Assembly (NCBI GenBank): GCA_022495005.1
Contig: JAGYXB010001576.1
Span: forward strand, 744,001 to 808,000
DNA from: Rhyacophila brunnea
Taxonomy: Eukaryota; Arthropoda; Insecta; Trichoptera; Rhyacophilidae
Direction: 5' to 3'
Length of the DNA stretch: 64,000 nt
The translations under genes and the position numbers were made by a program. Shown here piece by piece: positions 38,572 through 50,309 of the stretch. How positions within the stretch are numbered: the stretch's first letter is position 1; the number at the start of each line of letters is the position of its first letter. Below the pieces are notes generated by a model. It was given only the letters and a program-made list of their open reading frames with translations. It was not told the DNA's origin and did no database searches.

Positions 38572-41375
38572 ATTCATTTCATTTATTTTTTTAACATATT
38601 GTGGACATTACAAATTATAAGTTTAAGACGTTCACAACATGACATTTAGAAACAAAGATATATAAATATAACAGTATTACATAAAAAAAGAGATATATCA
38701 GTAGATGAATTAGATAGGTACAAGGAAGTACACCGGATGAGCTAAGCAGACCCTATTTTAAGATTTTATAAAACAACATCCACCTAAACTCATTCTCACG
38801 TAGGTGGAATATATCAACACCCTAAGCAATTTCGTTGAACATAGTTATCACTCTCCCAATTGGCATTACCAGTGGCAGGTTGGTTCTGCACCTTGGGAGA
38901 ATAAACAACTGGTGGTCTCTATTTCTAAGATAGTTATCAGGGACACACAGGTCAACACTGCCCAGAATGGCAGAGTTCTCATTTATACCTTGTATAAGTC
39001 GAAAAAATACGTAGCTAAATAAAGATTTCTTCTAAATTGCAGACTGCAGTATGTAAGCATGCCTAAGAGAAAGTCAGTTGGATAAAGCCACGGATAGTAT
39101 CCATACAACCTCAAGTAAAGGAGTCTCAAGAATTTCTTCTGTACCCTCTCCACCATAAGGCCATACTTCAACTGGTGCGGTGCCCAAACAATAGACCCAC
39201 TCTCAAGTCTGCTTCGAACTAAAGAATTAAATAAAAGTTTTAATACCGTAACATCTGAAAAGACCCGGGAAGTACGCATGACGAAGCCCAACATTTTAAG
39301 CGCTTTGTTACAAATGGTAACTATATGGCTAATAAATGTCAGTTTACTCTCAAACGTAATGCCAAGATCCCTTACAGATGATATTCGTGACAGAACTCTG
39401 CCATGCATCGAGTATTGGAAAAACAACACTTTTGAGGCTCTGGTAAACGATAAAAGATTGCATTTATCAATATTGAATTCTAGTTTGTTACGCCTGCCCC
39501 AATTTAATACATTATCTATATCAAGTTGGAGCTGACGACAATCGTCTAAGGTGACAACTTCCAAAAAGAGTTTCAAGTCATCAGCGAACAACAAAAACAT
39601 AGCATTTTTTATTATCAATGCTATGTCATTTATAAAAATCGTGAACAGCAACGGCCCTAAGTTTGAGCCCTGGGGGACACCAGAAAATGTGTAAAAGGTC
39701 TGTGACTGATAAAGGCCGTACGATACGTATTGTTGACGGTTCCTAAAATAACTCCCGAATAGTTTCAAAAATCGATCCGACAATCCAATAAGTTGGAGTT
39801 TTTCCATCAGGATGTCATGATCGACCTTGTCAAATGCTTTCGAGAAGTCATTGTAAGAACAGTCAACCTGGTGGCCTCTATCCAGTGCCGATGACACATA
39901 ATCGGTAAATACCATCAGGTTAGTTTCCGTTGATCGGCCTGCTCTAAATCCATGCTGTTCATTTATTATGAATGACTCAATTTTTGGATAAATCATGTTG
40001 TGCATGATCATCTCAAGAACTTTTGCTGGTGCAGAGAGAACAGCTACCGGCCTGTAATTCTCCACTGATGACTCTGTACCACTCTTATGGATTGGAGTAA
40101 CCTTCGACATCTTCCACGTTTCCGGGAAGATACCTGTCTCCATTGCGAGATTAAATATATATGAAAGCGGGCCTTTAACGAAGTCAATACAACCCTTTAA
40201 AAAAAATGTAGGAACATAATCAGGTCCCAAAGAGCGAGTATTCTTCAGTTTTTTAATAAACTGAAGTACATCGCCCTCATTAATTGAAAAAATATCGACG
40301 GATTGGGCACCACATGACGGTTTTCCTGACGTTGAGGCAACATCCAGATTTGGAATACTACTTGCGTAGACAGACTTAAAATGACCAGCAAATGCTTCTG
40401 CCACTCCATGTCCGGTCACCTCTTCGCCCTTCCAACTCATCCTATCAGTAAACCCACCATCTCTTCTTAACGATTTTACGTAATTCCAAAACAATTTAGG
40501 ATTTTCGCGAATGGAATCTCCTACCGTTTCCATATATGTTCGATAGGCCCGTCGAACAGCTTGTCTCACTTTCGAACGATAGATGCTAAACATGATATAG
40601 TCAGTCTGATCATGCCCAGCCTTCCATACTGTATGATAGTTATGCTTGACCTTAATGTCCCCAATAATCTCCCGAGAAAACCACCTCGGGTATCGCCTTC
40701 CACCACGACATGGCGACTTCCTCGAAAAACATTGATCAAAAATATTATACACAATATTGTAAAAACATTGTACCGCCTCATTCACATCACAAATCTCGAG
40801 CAACTCACTCCAGTCCACTTCACTCATCAATGAGTAAAGTAGCTTGAAGTTTCCGCCTTCAAACCTCCACCCGCCGAATTGGTTGGTTTTGTAAGAGGGA
40901 ATTGGAGTCTGAAGCGGACGAGTCGACTGAAACCTGAGCAGAAAAACTAAAGTTGGATGATACACATCTTCGCGTACAAGAGGAGATGTGCATCGTGAAA
41001 GCGATAAGTCGATATTGCTAAATACCCTATCCAAAAGTCCATTGCTAGAGTTAGAGACATCATTGTGCTGAGAAAATCCAAAAACAGAAGATAGAAATTC
41101 AAGGTCATCGCTGACTCTTTTACCACTACGTGCTGAGTTTAGATTAAAATCTCCCATTACAATAATCTTTCTATCTCCAATTAAGTTGACATTAGATAGC
41201 ATACTCTCAATAAAACACCTCACCTCCAAGTCACTTGCTGGTGGAAAATAAATGACGCAAACGTAAATAGTGTCTCCGTCGTAGGTCAGTTTCACCCAAA
41301 GGTCCTCATTTTGAGTCTCCAAGGCACGGAAACGTTCGGCCTGTAACCCTTCCATACTTCTAACCCCCAAAAGAT
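38572..41375 (-). mobile_element. CR1/Jockey-type LINE, 5'-truncated
   Basis: Minus-strand copy of about 2.8 kb. The ORF at 41370-38983 encodes the second half of the endonuclease and the whole reverse transcriptase. The 3' UTR continues to about 38572 and ends in an A-rich AAATAAATGAAATGAATTG. It begins abruptly within the endonuclease, next to an (AAT)n-rich stretch at 41378-41405, which suggests truncated target-primed insertion. It lies between FAK exon 2 and the candidate exon 1, in the same orientation as FAK. Confidence 0.88.
38983..41370 (-). pseudogene. LINE ORF2: endonuclease C-half plus reverse transcriptase
   Basis: The frame is open for 795 codons. Residues 1-130 are the end of an APE-type endonuclease (IIVMGDFNLNSAR, then GLLDRVFSNID). 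The reverse transcriptase follows: ENYRPVAVLSAPAKVLEM, EQHGFRAGRSTETNL, motif A CSYNDFSKAFDKVDHDIL, motif B SGVPQGSNLGPLLFTIF, motif C LLFADDLKLF, and thumb WGRRNKLEFNIDKCNLLSF. The catalytic aspartates are intact. There is no RNase H, as expected for this group. The reading frame ends early at LYKV because one C is missing after TTTTTT near 39005, relative to the copy at 19.6 kb, which continues about 75 codons. With the missing N-half and this shift it is not functional as it stands. Confidence 0.9.
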
Positions 41376-41547
41376 AAATAATAATATAAATAATATAAAT
41401 AATAGCTACTCGTAAGTAGTTATTGCTGTTATGAATTAAAACAAGTTTATACTAGAAAGTATGACAGGCCGAATATTGGATATAGTAGTTACGAAAATAT
41501 ACCCAAAGGTTAAGTTATGTGTTAATTTTAGTTTTCACAAATCACAC

Positions 41548-41817
41548 CTTCTGGATCTCGGCCGGTGGTACTTCCACGTGTCGCTGCACCTGTGGGCCGG
41601 GGGCCGGACCCTGAGCGGACATAGCAGCAGGCTGGACGGGCGAGCCCGCCTCGTCACCACCTCCCGCATCTCCGGCATCTTCTTGGAGTAGGCGCTGTTC
41701 AGCACCCAGCCATTGTAGGGCGGGAGCTCAGGTGGGCTCTTCGGGGACCGGGAGCGAGCCCCAAGCCGGGCGCCGTGCACGTTTGCCACTATTTTGTCGG
41801 TCGTATTACGCGGCACT
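41548..41817 (-). CDS. FAK: Candidate FAK exon 1 (5' UTR and possible N-terminal extension)
   Basis: A GC-rich island in AT-rich DNA, open on the minus strand from 41816 to the donor. The donor AAG|GTGTGA at 41547 would leave two bases of a codon, exactly what exon 2 needs; the joined frame reads KYHRPRSRS into HEPGVGS. Within it, the ATG at 41676-41674 (MPEMREVVTRRARPSSLLLC) would add about 68 residues before MSGGQ. A short upstream ATG (MAGC then stop) precedes it. A TGA lies in frame just above 41817 and there is no good acceptor, which fits a first exon. The donor is weak and codon quality is unremarkable, so it may be 5' UTR only, or unrelated to FAK. Confidence 0.4.
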
Positions 41818-41820
41818 GAT
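41814..41820 (-). promoter_or_regulatory. Possible initiator at FAK exon 1
   Basis: On the minus strand ATCAGTG resembles the arthropod initiator TCAGTY, with the A at 41817. It sits at the upstream edge of the GC-rich open segment. There is no TATA box at the expected distance. The motif is short and common, so the support is weak. Confidence 0.22.
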
Positions 41821-41894
41821 CACCTTTTATTACGAGGGTCGATTTTAATGTTATCATTTATTTTGATAATAATATTATGCTAAATGGGTAACTT

Positions 41895-41945
41895 CCGAGA
41901 GACGGGGCCGTTTCACACGGGACACCTGTGTGACGCCACCGAAGT
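41895..41945. mobile_element. Solo terminus related to the 54.0-kb Harbinger-like MITE
   Basis: GGGGCCGTTTCACACGGGAC and ACCTGTGTGACGCC resemble the 54011-54351 terminus (GCCCGTTTCAGACGGGACAC, CGGTGTCGCGC). I could not find the partner end. It lies about 80 bp upstream of the candidate exon 1. Confidence 0.45.
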
Positions 41946-44900
41946 ATCCCAGCCACTCGAAATTACAGTGGCTATGGTAGCCACTGAATATCTAATGTCA
42001 TAAACACCGGACTTTTCAAGTCTTTGACGATCAACACATAAAAAAACACATTAAATTGGTGGACGAATCAAATAATATTATTCTAATTGATATCACATAA
42101 AATCAGCAAAAATCAATGCACCAGAGATAAATATCACTTCACCGCCATGTGAAATGCCTGGATTATGGTAGTATACAAATTATATAATAGAAAAGTCGTG
42201 AGAAGTAGGAAGCAAATAATAATATTTCAAGACAATTTAACGCTCTTTAGTTTTGGTAGTCTTACTTGATAAAGTACTTATAACACGTGAGCGAAACATG
42301 TGACGTAAAACTGTTTTGACTATAGAATACGACTTTCAAATCGGTCCCATATATTATATGTGATGCCATCCTGGAGTTGGTGTTACGAAATTAGTGGCAA
42401 CTAAACGAACCTATATACTTATCCTATTATATTCAAGCCGTGGCACTGAGTTGCGAATTACGATGGCAGTTCGAGTTATTGAATCTTCGAATGCAATGCG
42501 ATAACCTGTTCTCAACAATTTTCGCAATTTGCATAGTTCATTCAAATTATTATTACTATTTATTTCAATATGCAACAATCATCACTTTCTACAAACAGTT
42601 TACCATAATGAATTGTAAGTATGAGCAATATCTAGCACTACCATCGAAATTTATAGTTTGGTGTCACGGCCTGATTATAGTGGGTCTTGTAATCGGCCGA
42701 ACGTAACACGTGATATCCCGTTGGATAGTGCAAAGTTATCAATGAGATACAATGCAAAGTGCGGGCGCGCGGGGGAGGGGCGTAAGATAAACCCGAATTC
42801 CATCAGTCTATGAACTTCACATCACAAACCTGTACTAAATAACATAACGCTAACTTTGTAACTTTGGAAAGTCACCGAATGTAACCATCGTTTAATTTCT
42901 CAACCCCTAACCCCAAGACTTACCTACTCTACGGTAAATCATAATATAGCCTTCGCGATGCAGACTACCGGCGATTTTTTTATGTGAAAGAATACTATGT
43001 GATAAAATACACGATATATAAAAAAATGGGTAGTTTTTGTTTCCAACACTTGATGCCAATGCAGTTAAATATAGTGTACGAATATGAGATGGGAATCCAA
43101 TAATTTAACTACATAAACAGAGCAACCATAATATTAGTATTGCTACAAAGTGAGTCACCGTGATTGGTGTTATTGACACAGCCACTTTCCGATTTCAGAC
43201 GGCTACGCTATAAAATAAATCACTACATGAAAGATATTTTATGTGAAATTATCTTGTTGATTCTGTGCGCCTGTGTATTTTGTAAAACGAATTCAGTTAT
43301 AACGACGCATGCCGGCGTAGTTTAATAGCAAAAGGAAGGTTGAAAGAAAATGCCACGAAACCCGAAGATACCAAAATGGAAAACCTTGGTTTCTATAATA
43401 TAGAATAGAAGAATGTAATACTCTACATCAAATACCTATATATAATTTTTGGAACATCACCAGAGAGACTGTTTTAAATTATACCAATATGTATTAACAA
43501 TTACTTCGCTACAGTAAAATATTTAATTAGGATTTATAATTGTATCGTGTTATTGAACCAACATAACACGGTTGTTAGTAAAAGAATCCTGTCTCTAATT
43601 TGCGTTGAAATAGGTATGTAAGAGTGCGGATTGTGAATTTAAAGCTAATACCAAAGTATTTACCAATGACTGATTTTGAATTATCCCACAATAGAAATTA
43701 CACCAAACAACTTTTATAAAGTAAAACTAAATATTTTAATTGCATAAAACTTGCAGTCAGTTTTATTGGGTTTGCGTTATTTGTCTAAACCTAAACCAAG
43801 CCCAGATTGACGAGGTATGTATCTATATTGTCTATTGTTTGTTTAGAAGCCCTCAAGTTTCCAGTCGCCACTGAGTATTAAAAATGCAGTAACAAGGTGT
43901 CATACTGCAAGGATGTTTTAAGTTTAAGACCACGCGCACACGATCAACACTGATTATAACCACTGAAGTGGTGTTCGTCGCCAGAATCATAGCACGGGGT
44001 GCTGGTGATGATTAGCTATAAACTTTCTAAACGCCTCGAGTCCGGACGATGGAACCGTGGGTGTGCCAGTATGGGAAATGCAGTCCACAGCATGTTGTTA
44101 GCACTGGTAAACGTGGGCAGTAGTCATGTCTCGGTGTCAGAATTTGAAAAATACGCATCCGTTTACGATTTTGGAACTTTTTGATGAAGCGAAATTTATG
44201 ATTAATGTCAAACTAATAATTTTATATTGGAGCCCGTATTACATGGTGGGCGTCACAAACCGTTGTTAATTGAATGATATCTGGGAGAGACCGAAGATGG
44301 CACGCGGAAGACGCTAGCGACGGCGACGACGCCCTCCCTCTTCGCTACAGCGATAATTAACTGAATTCTAAATAATGTTACACTTTCACTGGTGTTGCCA
44401 GATGATCCCACAGAGTGTTAGAAACTTAATAAATAATAATAAAAGCTCAAATTAATATCTAAGCCAGCGTTTTTCAACATGTTTACTAAAGCGACACACT
44501 CGGCCCTCTGCCAAATGTCCATGGCACGCACATAATAATAATTAAACATAACCCTCCTTGTAAATAAAGTGCGACTCACACTAAGTCGACCACAAGTTCA
44601 GTATCTATGTTAAAGTACTTGCGTATGTTATTTTACTAAACATTGACGGATATAATATTAAAAAGACTTTTGCTTGTAAATCGTTATATTATTTACATTT
44701 GAGTAGCCTAGAGTCATAACTCACATTAACAGAAAATCAAGTTTTGAAAAAAACCACCAAAGCATAATTTTTCGTAATTACAATAAATTAATGAATATGA
44801 ATGAGTGAGATTGTCGATTTACATTTTTGTAATAAATATACAATGTAAGTTCTCAATGCCATCAGGCCACGGCACGAAACTGTAAATTTCGATCGTAGTG

Positions 44901-45369
44901 CTAGTTATGTACTGCTTATAATTGAATCGTTTGTAGAAAATGATCATTTACTAAGAACAGGTTACCGCATTGCATTCGCACAATAACTAGCACTACTGTC
45001 CAACAAGATCTTGTCAACGTGTTAAAACTGTGAACTAATAAGCTCCTCCTGTTTAGTTAATCGCACTTCGACTCCAGCGACTTTCGGTTATTGTCTAGAT
45101 CTTCTTGTCGGACAGTAATCGTCAGAAGACTATAGAAGGCCTTGATAAACTCTTAACGTCTCCTAGTTGGAATGCGAAATCAGTGAAGACAGTGTCAGAA
45201 AAAAGGAACGCTGATTGGTTAGGTTAGGTTAGGCCTTAGCGGAGAAGAGAATGCATACAGTAGTTATCTTTGGAAATGGTTTTTACATGGTTAAAAGTTG
45301 GCACTCTGTGGAGGTTTATAGGTATACTCCGCTGAGGATCAAACATGGTAATATACTTTTTTACTTACC
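41946..45369. other. Upstream region, no recognised gene
   Basis: Presumed intergenic. It holds a GC-rich spot GCGGGCGCGCGGGGGAGGGG at 42760-42780 and another at 44320-44340 (GCGACGGCGACGACGCCC). A lone hAT-type terminus, CAGCGTTTTTCAACATG, starts at 44464 with no partner found. TTAGG occurs three times in tandem at 45219-45234. No exon is recognised. Confidence 0.45.
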
Positions 45370-45868
45370 GACTTAATTAAAATGATGCATTTAGAAACAA
45401 GAGATAGGGCATCATTAGAAAAGGGGAAATGGAGTAAGTCTATTCTACCATCACCACGATAGGTGCCCTGGTTTGTAGAGTCTCCTTTGACGAGGAATGA
45501 ACTTAAGTTAATACTGAGGCTAAGAACAGGGCACACAATGGGCAAAAGATTTGATGTCCTAATGGGAAGAAGCGAATCGCAACTCTGCGATGAATGTCAT
45601 GATTTAGAGGACATTGTACATATAGCACTACAATGCCCTATATATGAACTTCACAGAGTACAGCTGCGAATTTCGGATATCTATGAGAATGTCGACGAAT
45701 TGAAAGGTGTCCTGGCGGTGGGTAAGATGGAAGGCCTAGGCAAAATTGTAAAGCTATTTAACAGAATAGGAGTGAGAACCTGATCAACGGATCCCCTCTA
45801 GAAGAGAAGAGGCGATATGACAGCGAGTCGCAGTCAAAGCCTCGGTAAAATCACAAAAAAAAACAAGG
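45370..45868 (+). pseudogene. Non-LTR retrotransposon 3' fragment with zinc knuckle
   Basis: The plus strand 45463-45780 encodes PLTRNELKLILRLRTGHTMG, CDECHDLEDIVHIALQCPIY and ELHRVQLRISDI, then a stop. The pattern CxxC...EdxxHixlxCPxY followed by a short tail is the C-terminal domain of many LINE ORF2 proteins, after their RNase H domain. The fragment ends in an A-rich stretch (AAAATCACAAAAAAAAACAA), a likely poly(A) remnant. It begins without RT, so it is 5'-truncated. It belongs to neither the 38.6-kb LINE nor the R1-like fragment. Confidence 0.75.
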
Positions 45869-46583
45869 CAATATTAACTCAAAGATAGAAAAATTGCAAA
45901 CTGATTCCAGGCAACTCATTTAGATTTAAATGAGAGGCGTTTAATTAAAGACGTTTTACCTGCATGAAATTGTGCATGTATACATTTAATATAGGTAGTA
46001 AAAGGCAAACATATTTCGGAATGCGGTAAACGGAAACATTATAAAGTTTGTAATAAGCAGACAATCATGAATTAAAAGTGTCGATGACGGTGATCAGTGA
46101 TCACAGATTGTAAATTTGATAATTCCAACAACAAACGATTCGGAATGATTTTGTCCAAACAAAAGAGTTTCCGCGGTCCAAAGTCGGCCCACAAGAATTC
46201 AACCTTACCATTGTAATATTATTTGTTTTTCTTATGTTGAATACACATATATTATGTAAATTGTTAAGATCGGTGTTATGAATCATGTGTTCTTTTGTTT
46301 GTATATTTTCGATTAGTTTTTTTAAGACACAATATTATGTTATGCATATGCCGATCCGACAAAGGGTCGACACAGGAACACAGGACGCCAATACGTGGTA
46401 TATACGTCAACACCTGTGTCCGAGATACAGTTTATCGTATGTCCAATAATACCACTTTCGGGAAAACACAATTAAAATTTTTTAAAAGTTTGATGTCTAC
46501 GTAATTTCGACTTTTTAGTTTTTAGGAATTTCAGGTTTCTGTTATGAATAAATAAAACGTGATTTGGCTCTGAAAGATAATAT

Positions 46584-46961
46584 GGGTGGTTCACAATAAT
46601 TATGGATCAAGTCCATCAAAATGAATCCTGAGATATTTGAACCTAAAGTTAAAACTACTTTTGTAAAATTAAGGAATGTTTTCACTGTATATACTTACCA
46701 CATTTTGATAGTACATGGATAAATAGTCGAAACATTAAGTATATTCAGGCTTTATTAATATTAGGAAATACCTCTTTATACTGCTGAAGGAACTGTCAAA
46801 ATGTACATGATTCACATTCAATTTGATGTCTTATCAATACTAGTACATATTGCCATTTATGCGGAAAATTGTAGAGCTATGATTGTGATATTAACACACA
46901 ATATAGAAATCTGTTTTATCTAGCCACTGAAAATATCGAATTTTATTATTGTGAACCACCC
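46584..46961. mobile_element. MITE with GGGTGGTTCACAATAAT ends
   Basis: Perfect 17-bp inverted repeats, GGGTGGTTCACAATAAT and ATTATTGTGAACCACCC, bound 378 bp of AT-rich non-coding DNA. AT/TA-rich flanks leave the target duplication ambiguous (TA possible), so the superfamily is not settled. Confidence 0.8.
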
Positions 46962-47053
46962 ATTATGATACTTCACCTAACTATTTTTTTGCAAAAGCGT
47001 ACACACGGAACACGCTGGCTCTGGGTAGGTACATATAGTGGTTACATGTAAGT

Positions 47054-47409
47054 TGTACGTATGCAGTTCATCGTGGGACACTTATTCGTGCGCCGCAGTA
47101 CGTGAAACATGAGTTCGTATAACATTTTATCAAATGACGAGTTCTTCGTTAAACATTTCACCGTGGAATACATATGTACGAATCTTACAAAATGCGGCGA
47201 TAGTTTGCAAATAGTACTGTTCCAATTAGATTAACCCTAACCTAACCTAGTAGAGACATCTCCACATATATAGTATATTTGTACGTATGCTACAATATAC
47301 TCCACGGTGAAATGTTCAACGACGAACTCGTCATTTGATTAAATGTTACACGAACTCATGTTTCACGTACTGCGGCGCACGAATAAGTGTCTAAGGTGAA
47401 CTGTTTACG
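47054..47409. repeat. Large inverted repeat (foldback element), arms over 110 bp
   Basis: The left arm 47054-47187 (GACACTTATTCGTGCGCCGC, AGTACGTGAAACATGAGTTC, TTCACCGTGGA) and the right arm 47283-47409 are reverse complements at high identity. The spacer of about 95 bp contains AACCCTAACCTAACCTAG. A deleted relative, GTACAACATTTCACGGTGAA then GGCGAACTGCTTACGTACAA, lies at 60750-60808. No ORF. Confidence 0.85.
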
Positions 47410-47956
47410 TACAAATTTCCGGATACGACATATAGTTTACCCAAATTCATCGTATGCAATTAAACTACATTTTTAAAAGTTATATTAAATATTTATATTT
47501 TTCAGTCAGCGACTTGGGCCTCCTACGTACTTTAAACAACCACTAAGTAATACGCAACGTTTAAATTTTCGAAGAGTTTTGTGGTATGGGAAAAATGCAC
47601 TGGTTAGCGACACTGATTTCCGGAATCACGGGATAAACGTCATAATTAATATCGCTGTCATTTAAAGGCGAGTCTGGCAATTCGGGTTATTCCCCTCGTC
47701 CATCCAAAATGGTGTCTATTCCTGGCGCCAAAATGTTTATTAATACCGTCGACTGAGCTACTCTCCTTGTACGCACAGGGTACCTACGGGCATCTCGACA
47801 AGGGCAAGGAAAGCGGAAAATGTGAAAATGGAATCCAGTAATAATTATTAAAGCGCGAATAATAATATTAACGTCGTCATTATCCAGCAAAAGCTGTGAC
47901 TTATTTAAAGATGTTTTGACTGTTAATTTCTCAATCGAATATATATTGTAGGGTTT

Positions 47957-48470
47957 CGATAGATATTTTAACCGTATTTTAAATTCTAACGGATTTAAGT
48001 TTTGTACTGTTCCATTTGGTCGTTTTTTACGACCCGGATTTCGCCTTTCGGCATCTTCAGGCACTGTGGACAGTGTACATTCACCAAAAGGCAAGTAATC
48101 ACTGACGACGAATACTATTAATTCTAACTTATATAATAAATCTATACAATAAAGTAGGTAAAAACTCCATTACATACCTGTCAAGTCAAAGGTCACAATA
48201 AAAAAAATATAACAAAAAAATTATGAATAGTTGAAGTGTTTGTTGACTTGATAGGTAGGTAAGGGAGATTTTACCTACTTTATTGTATTGATGTGTTATA
48301 TAAGTTAAGAGTTAATAGTATTCATTGTCGGTGTTTATTTGCCTGTTGGTGAGTGTACACAGTGCCCGAAGATGCCGAAAGGCGAAACCCGGGGCGCAAA
48401 AAACGACTCAAATGGAATAGTACAAAACTTAAATCCATTAGAATTTAAATTCAAATTTCATCAAGTACCT
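47957..48470. repeat. Large inverted repeat, arms about 205 bp
   Basis: The left arm 47957-48170 and the right arm 48268-48470 are inverted copies at roughly 85% identity, with shared blocks such as GGATTTAAGTTTTGTACT, TTTCGCCTTTCGGCATCTTC and ACAATAAAGTAGGTAAAA. The spacer starts and ends with further pairing (CTGTCAAGTCAA / TTGACTTGATAG). The minus-strand frame over the left arm reads VPEDAERRNPGRKK, a phrase seen in decayed retroelement 3' regions of arthropods. A short third copy is at 56843-56882. Confidence 0.82.
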
Positions 48471-48559
48471 TCGGTCGATAGTATTAATGTATTTTACATG
48501 TGTAGATTATATTAAAAATTAAATAGACAACTGAAACTTTGGTCAATGTAGGTACATAA

Positions 48560-49038
48560 CAGTGGCGAAGGGTGGAGGTAGGCTGCTAAGACACGCCATT
48601 AATAATGCACATTAAATTTTGTTAGTCATACTTATTTGTTTTTATTGCACTAAGACTACAATTTACAGATGGTGGTGGTTAGTTTTTTAAAAATCAATTA
48701 AACACTGCCTAAACCAAGCCATAATAGTTTTGGTATATTTTGGGCGATAAGACGAAATTGTGCACACTTTTTCATTCATATTTATTTGTTTTCGTTGGAT
48801 TATAAATATCCAAAGTTATGTATGATTTAATTGCATATATTTTTAGATAGACGAGTATTTTTTGACTATTACTTATTATGGCTTGGTTTCGCAGGGTTTG
48901 ATTGAATTTTAAAAACTAACCAACACCATCGGTAAATTGTAATCTTATTTCAATGAAAATAAATACATATGACTGACAAAGTTTAATGTGCACTATTTAT
49001 GGCGGATCTTAACAGCCTACCTCCACCCTTCGCCACTG
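48560..49038. mobile_element. hAT-like MITE, family C copy 2
   Basis: Ends CAGTGGCGAAGGGTGGAGGT and ACCTCCACCCTTCGCCACTG; flanks GTACATAA and GTACACAA (8 bp, one difference). The 479-bp interior repeats the family C motifs in both orientations. Confidence 0.88.
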
Positions 49039-49317
49039 GTACACAATAATGATAAAAACAACATGTAGGTATATATGAATATCATTATGTGTCATTCATA
49101 AGATGTAAAATTGTGAGTGTAAGTGTGAGAAAAAAGAGTTTCCCGGTTGGTTAGAAATGCCTTAGGGCCAAAATATAATTATTTGTCCAAGAGTGATTTT
49201 TGATATTCAAGTATTTTTTTATAGATTGATGCATTTAGAATCACCTGGCATCATTAAATAAAAATGTGAGGTATAACTCTAGGCAAGTCATAAATTATAC
49301 ACATACTAGAAACAATC

Positions 49318-49365
49318 TTACGGGTGCCCAGCAGGACTCGAACCTGCATCCACTTTTTTAAAGAT
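49318..49365 (-). repeat. tRNA-like 3' half (SINE fragment)
   Basis: The minus strand reads GCAGGTTCGAGTCCTGCTGG followed by GCACCC, a T-arm with the start of an acceptor. No D or anticodon arm precedes it, so it is not a tRNA gene. Confidence 0.5.
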
Positions 49366-50309
49366 TTTTTCTAGTACTTAGTTCAAGTAGGTGTATATAT
49401 CTGAGGTGATGTATTAGTATTATGTATCTCCATTGATACACTATGTGGAATATACCTAATATAAATAGGAAAATCCGCATACTTAACAGATAATGATTTT
49501 AAGAAATGAGGTAAAGTATTAATTAATATGTACATATAACCACTAGAAGGAAAACCCTAGATTGGATAAGCACTTGTCGAGAATGGATTTTCTGTAATTA
49601 TAAACAAGACAGCAGTCGTTTAACTTCAAGGATATAGGTACATACAAAGGAAACAATTATGAAATTATGGAATCATTAGCTTTATAATGACCAAGTAAAC
49701 TTCTTTAAAATCGTACAAAAATACAAATGGGTTATACCTATTATATTTATTAAAATGTGACTGACTTGCTACACGGAATATTTAAAAAAAATATATATTA
49801 ATAAGGCTGCAATATAGTACATAAAATATTAAGTTTGTACTATTACAAAATGACAAAAAAAGTTAACAAAAGGTCCATTTCGATGACATTTCACATCAGA
49901 GTGAAAACCACTGACATTTTCGTAACAAAGAATGAATCATGGCTACATAACATCATAAATAATATTACAACAGTTTTATGTTTTTTATGTAATAAAGGAA
50001 TTAATATACGCATGTATAATTTTATTTCAATATTGAATATTGTAATTCTATGAAAACAAATGTCAAAGCGATAATTACTTTTAATCTATTCTCTAATGCT
50101 AAATTGTTTATTCATTACCTAGCAAGTAAGAACAGATAAGTACCTATATGTGTTCAACTGGACCACGACATGGATATTTATAGCGTTGTATCTTTTCCCC
50201 AACCCTATTACAACACCCTAATGAGGGTTACAAACAAATCGTCACGAAGAAATCTACTAAGAATACGTACTTTCCAAATTATAGGTGAACATATTATTAT
50301 TATGGTCCA

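Noticed and set aside
41461..41691. Plus-strand open frame across the GC-rich segment
   Set aside because: It is the shadow of the minus-strand open frame. Splice and phase evidence favours the minus strand.
42440..42706. 88-codon plus-strand frame upstream of FAK
   Set aside because: Hydrophobic, Tyr/Ile/Phe-rich translation typical of AT-rich non-coding DNA. No start context or splice support.
45219..45234. TTAGG telomere repeat
   Set aside because: Only three units, and three more at 60597-60611 on the other strand. Short runs of this kind are dispersed through insect genomes and do not indicate a telomere.
47687..48094. 135-codon minus-strand open frame as a host gene
   Set aside because: Half of it lies in the arm of a large inverted repeat and the rest is AT-rich with poor coding texture. 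It is better explained as retroelement debris.
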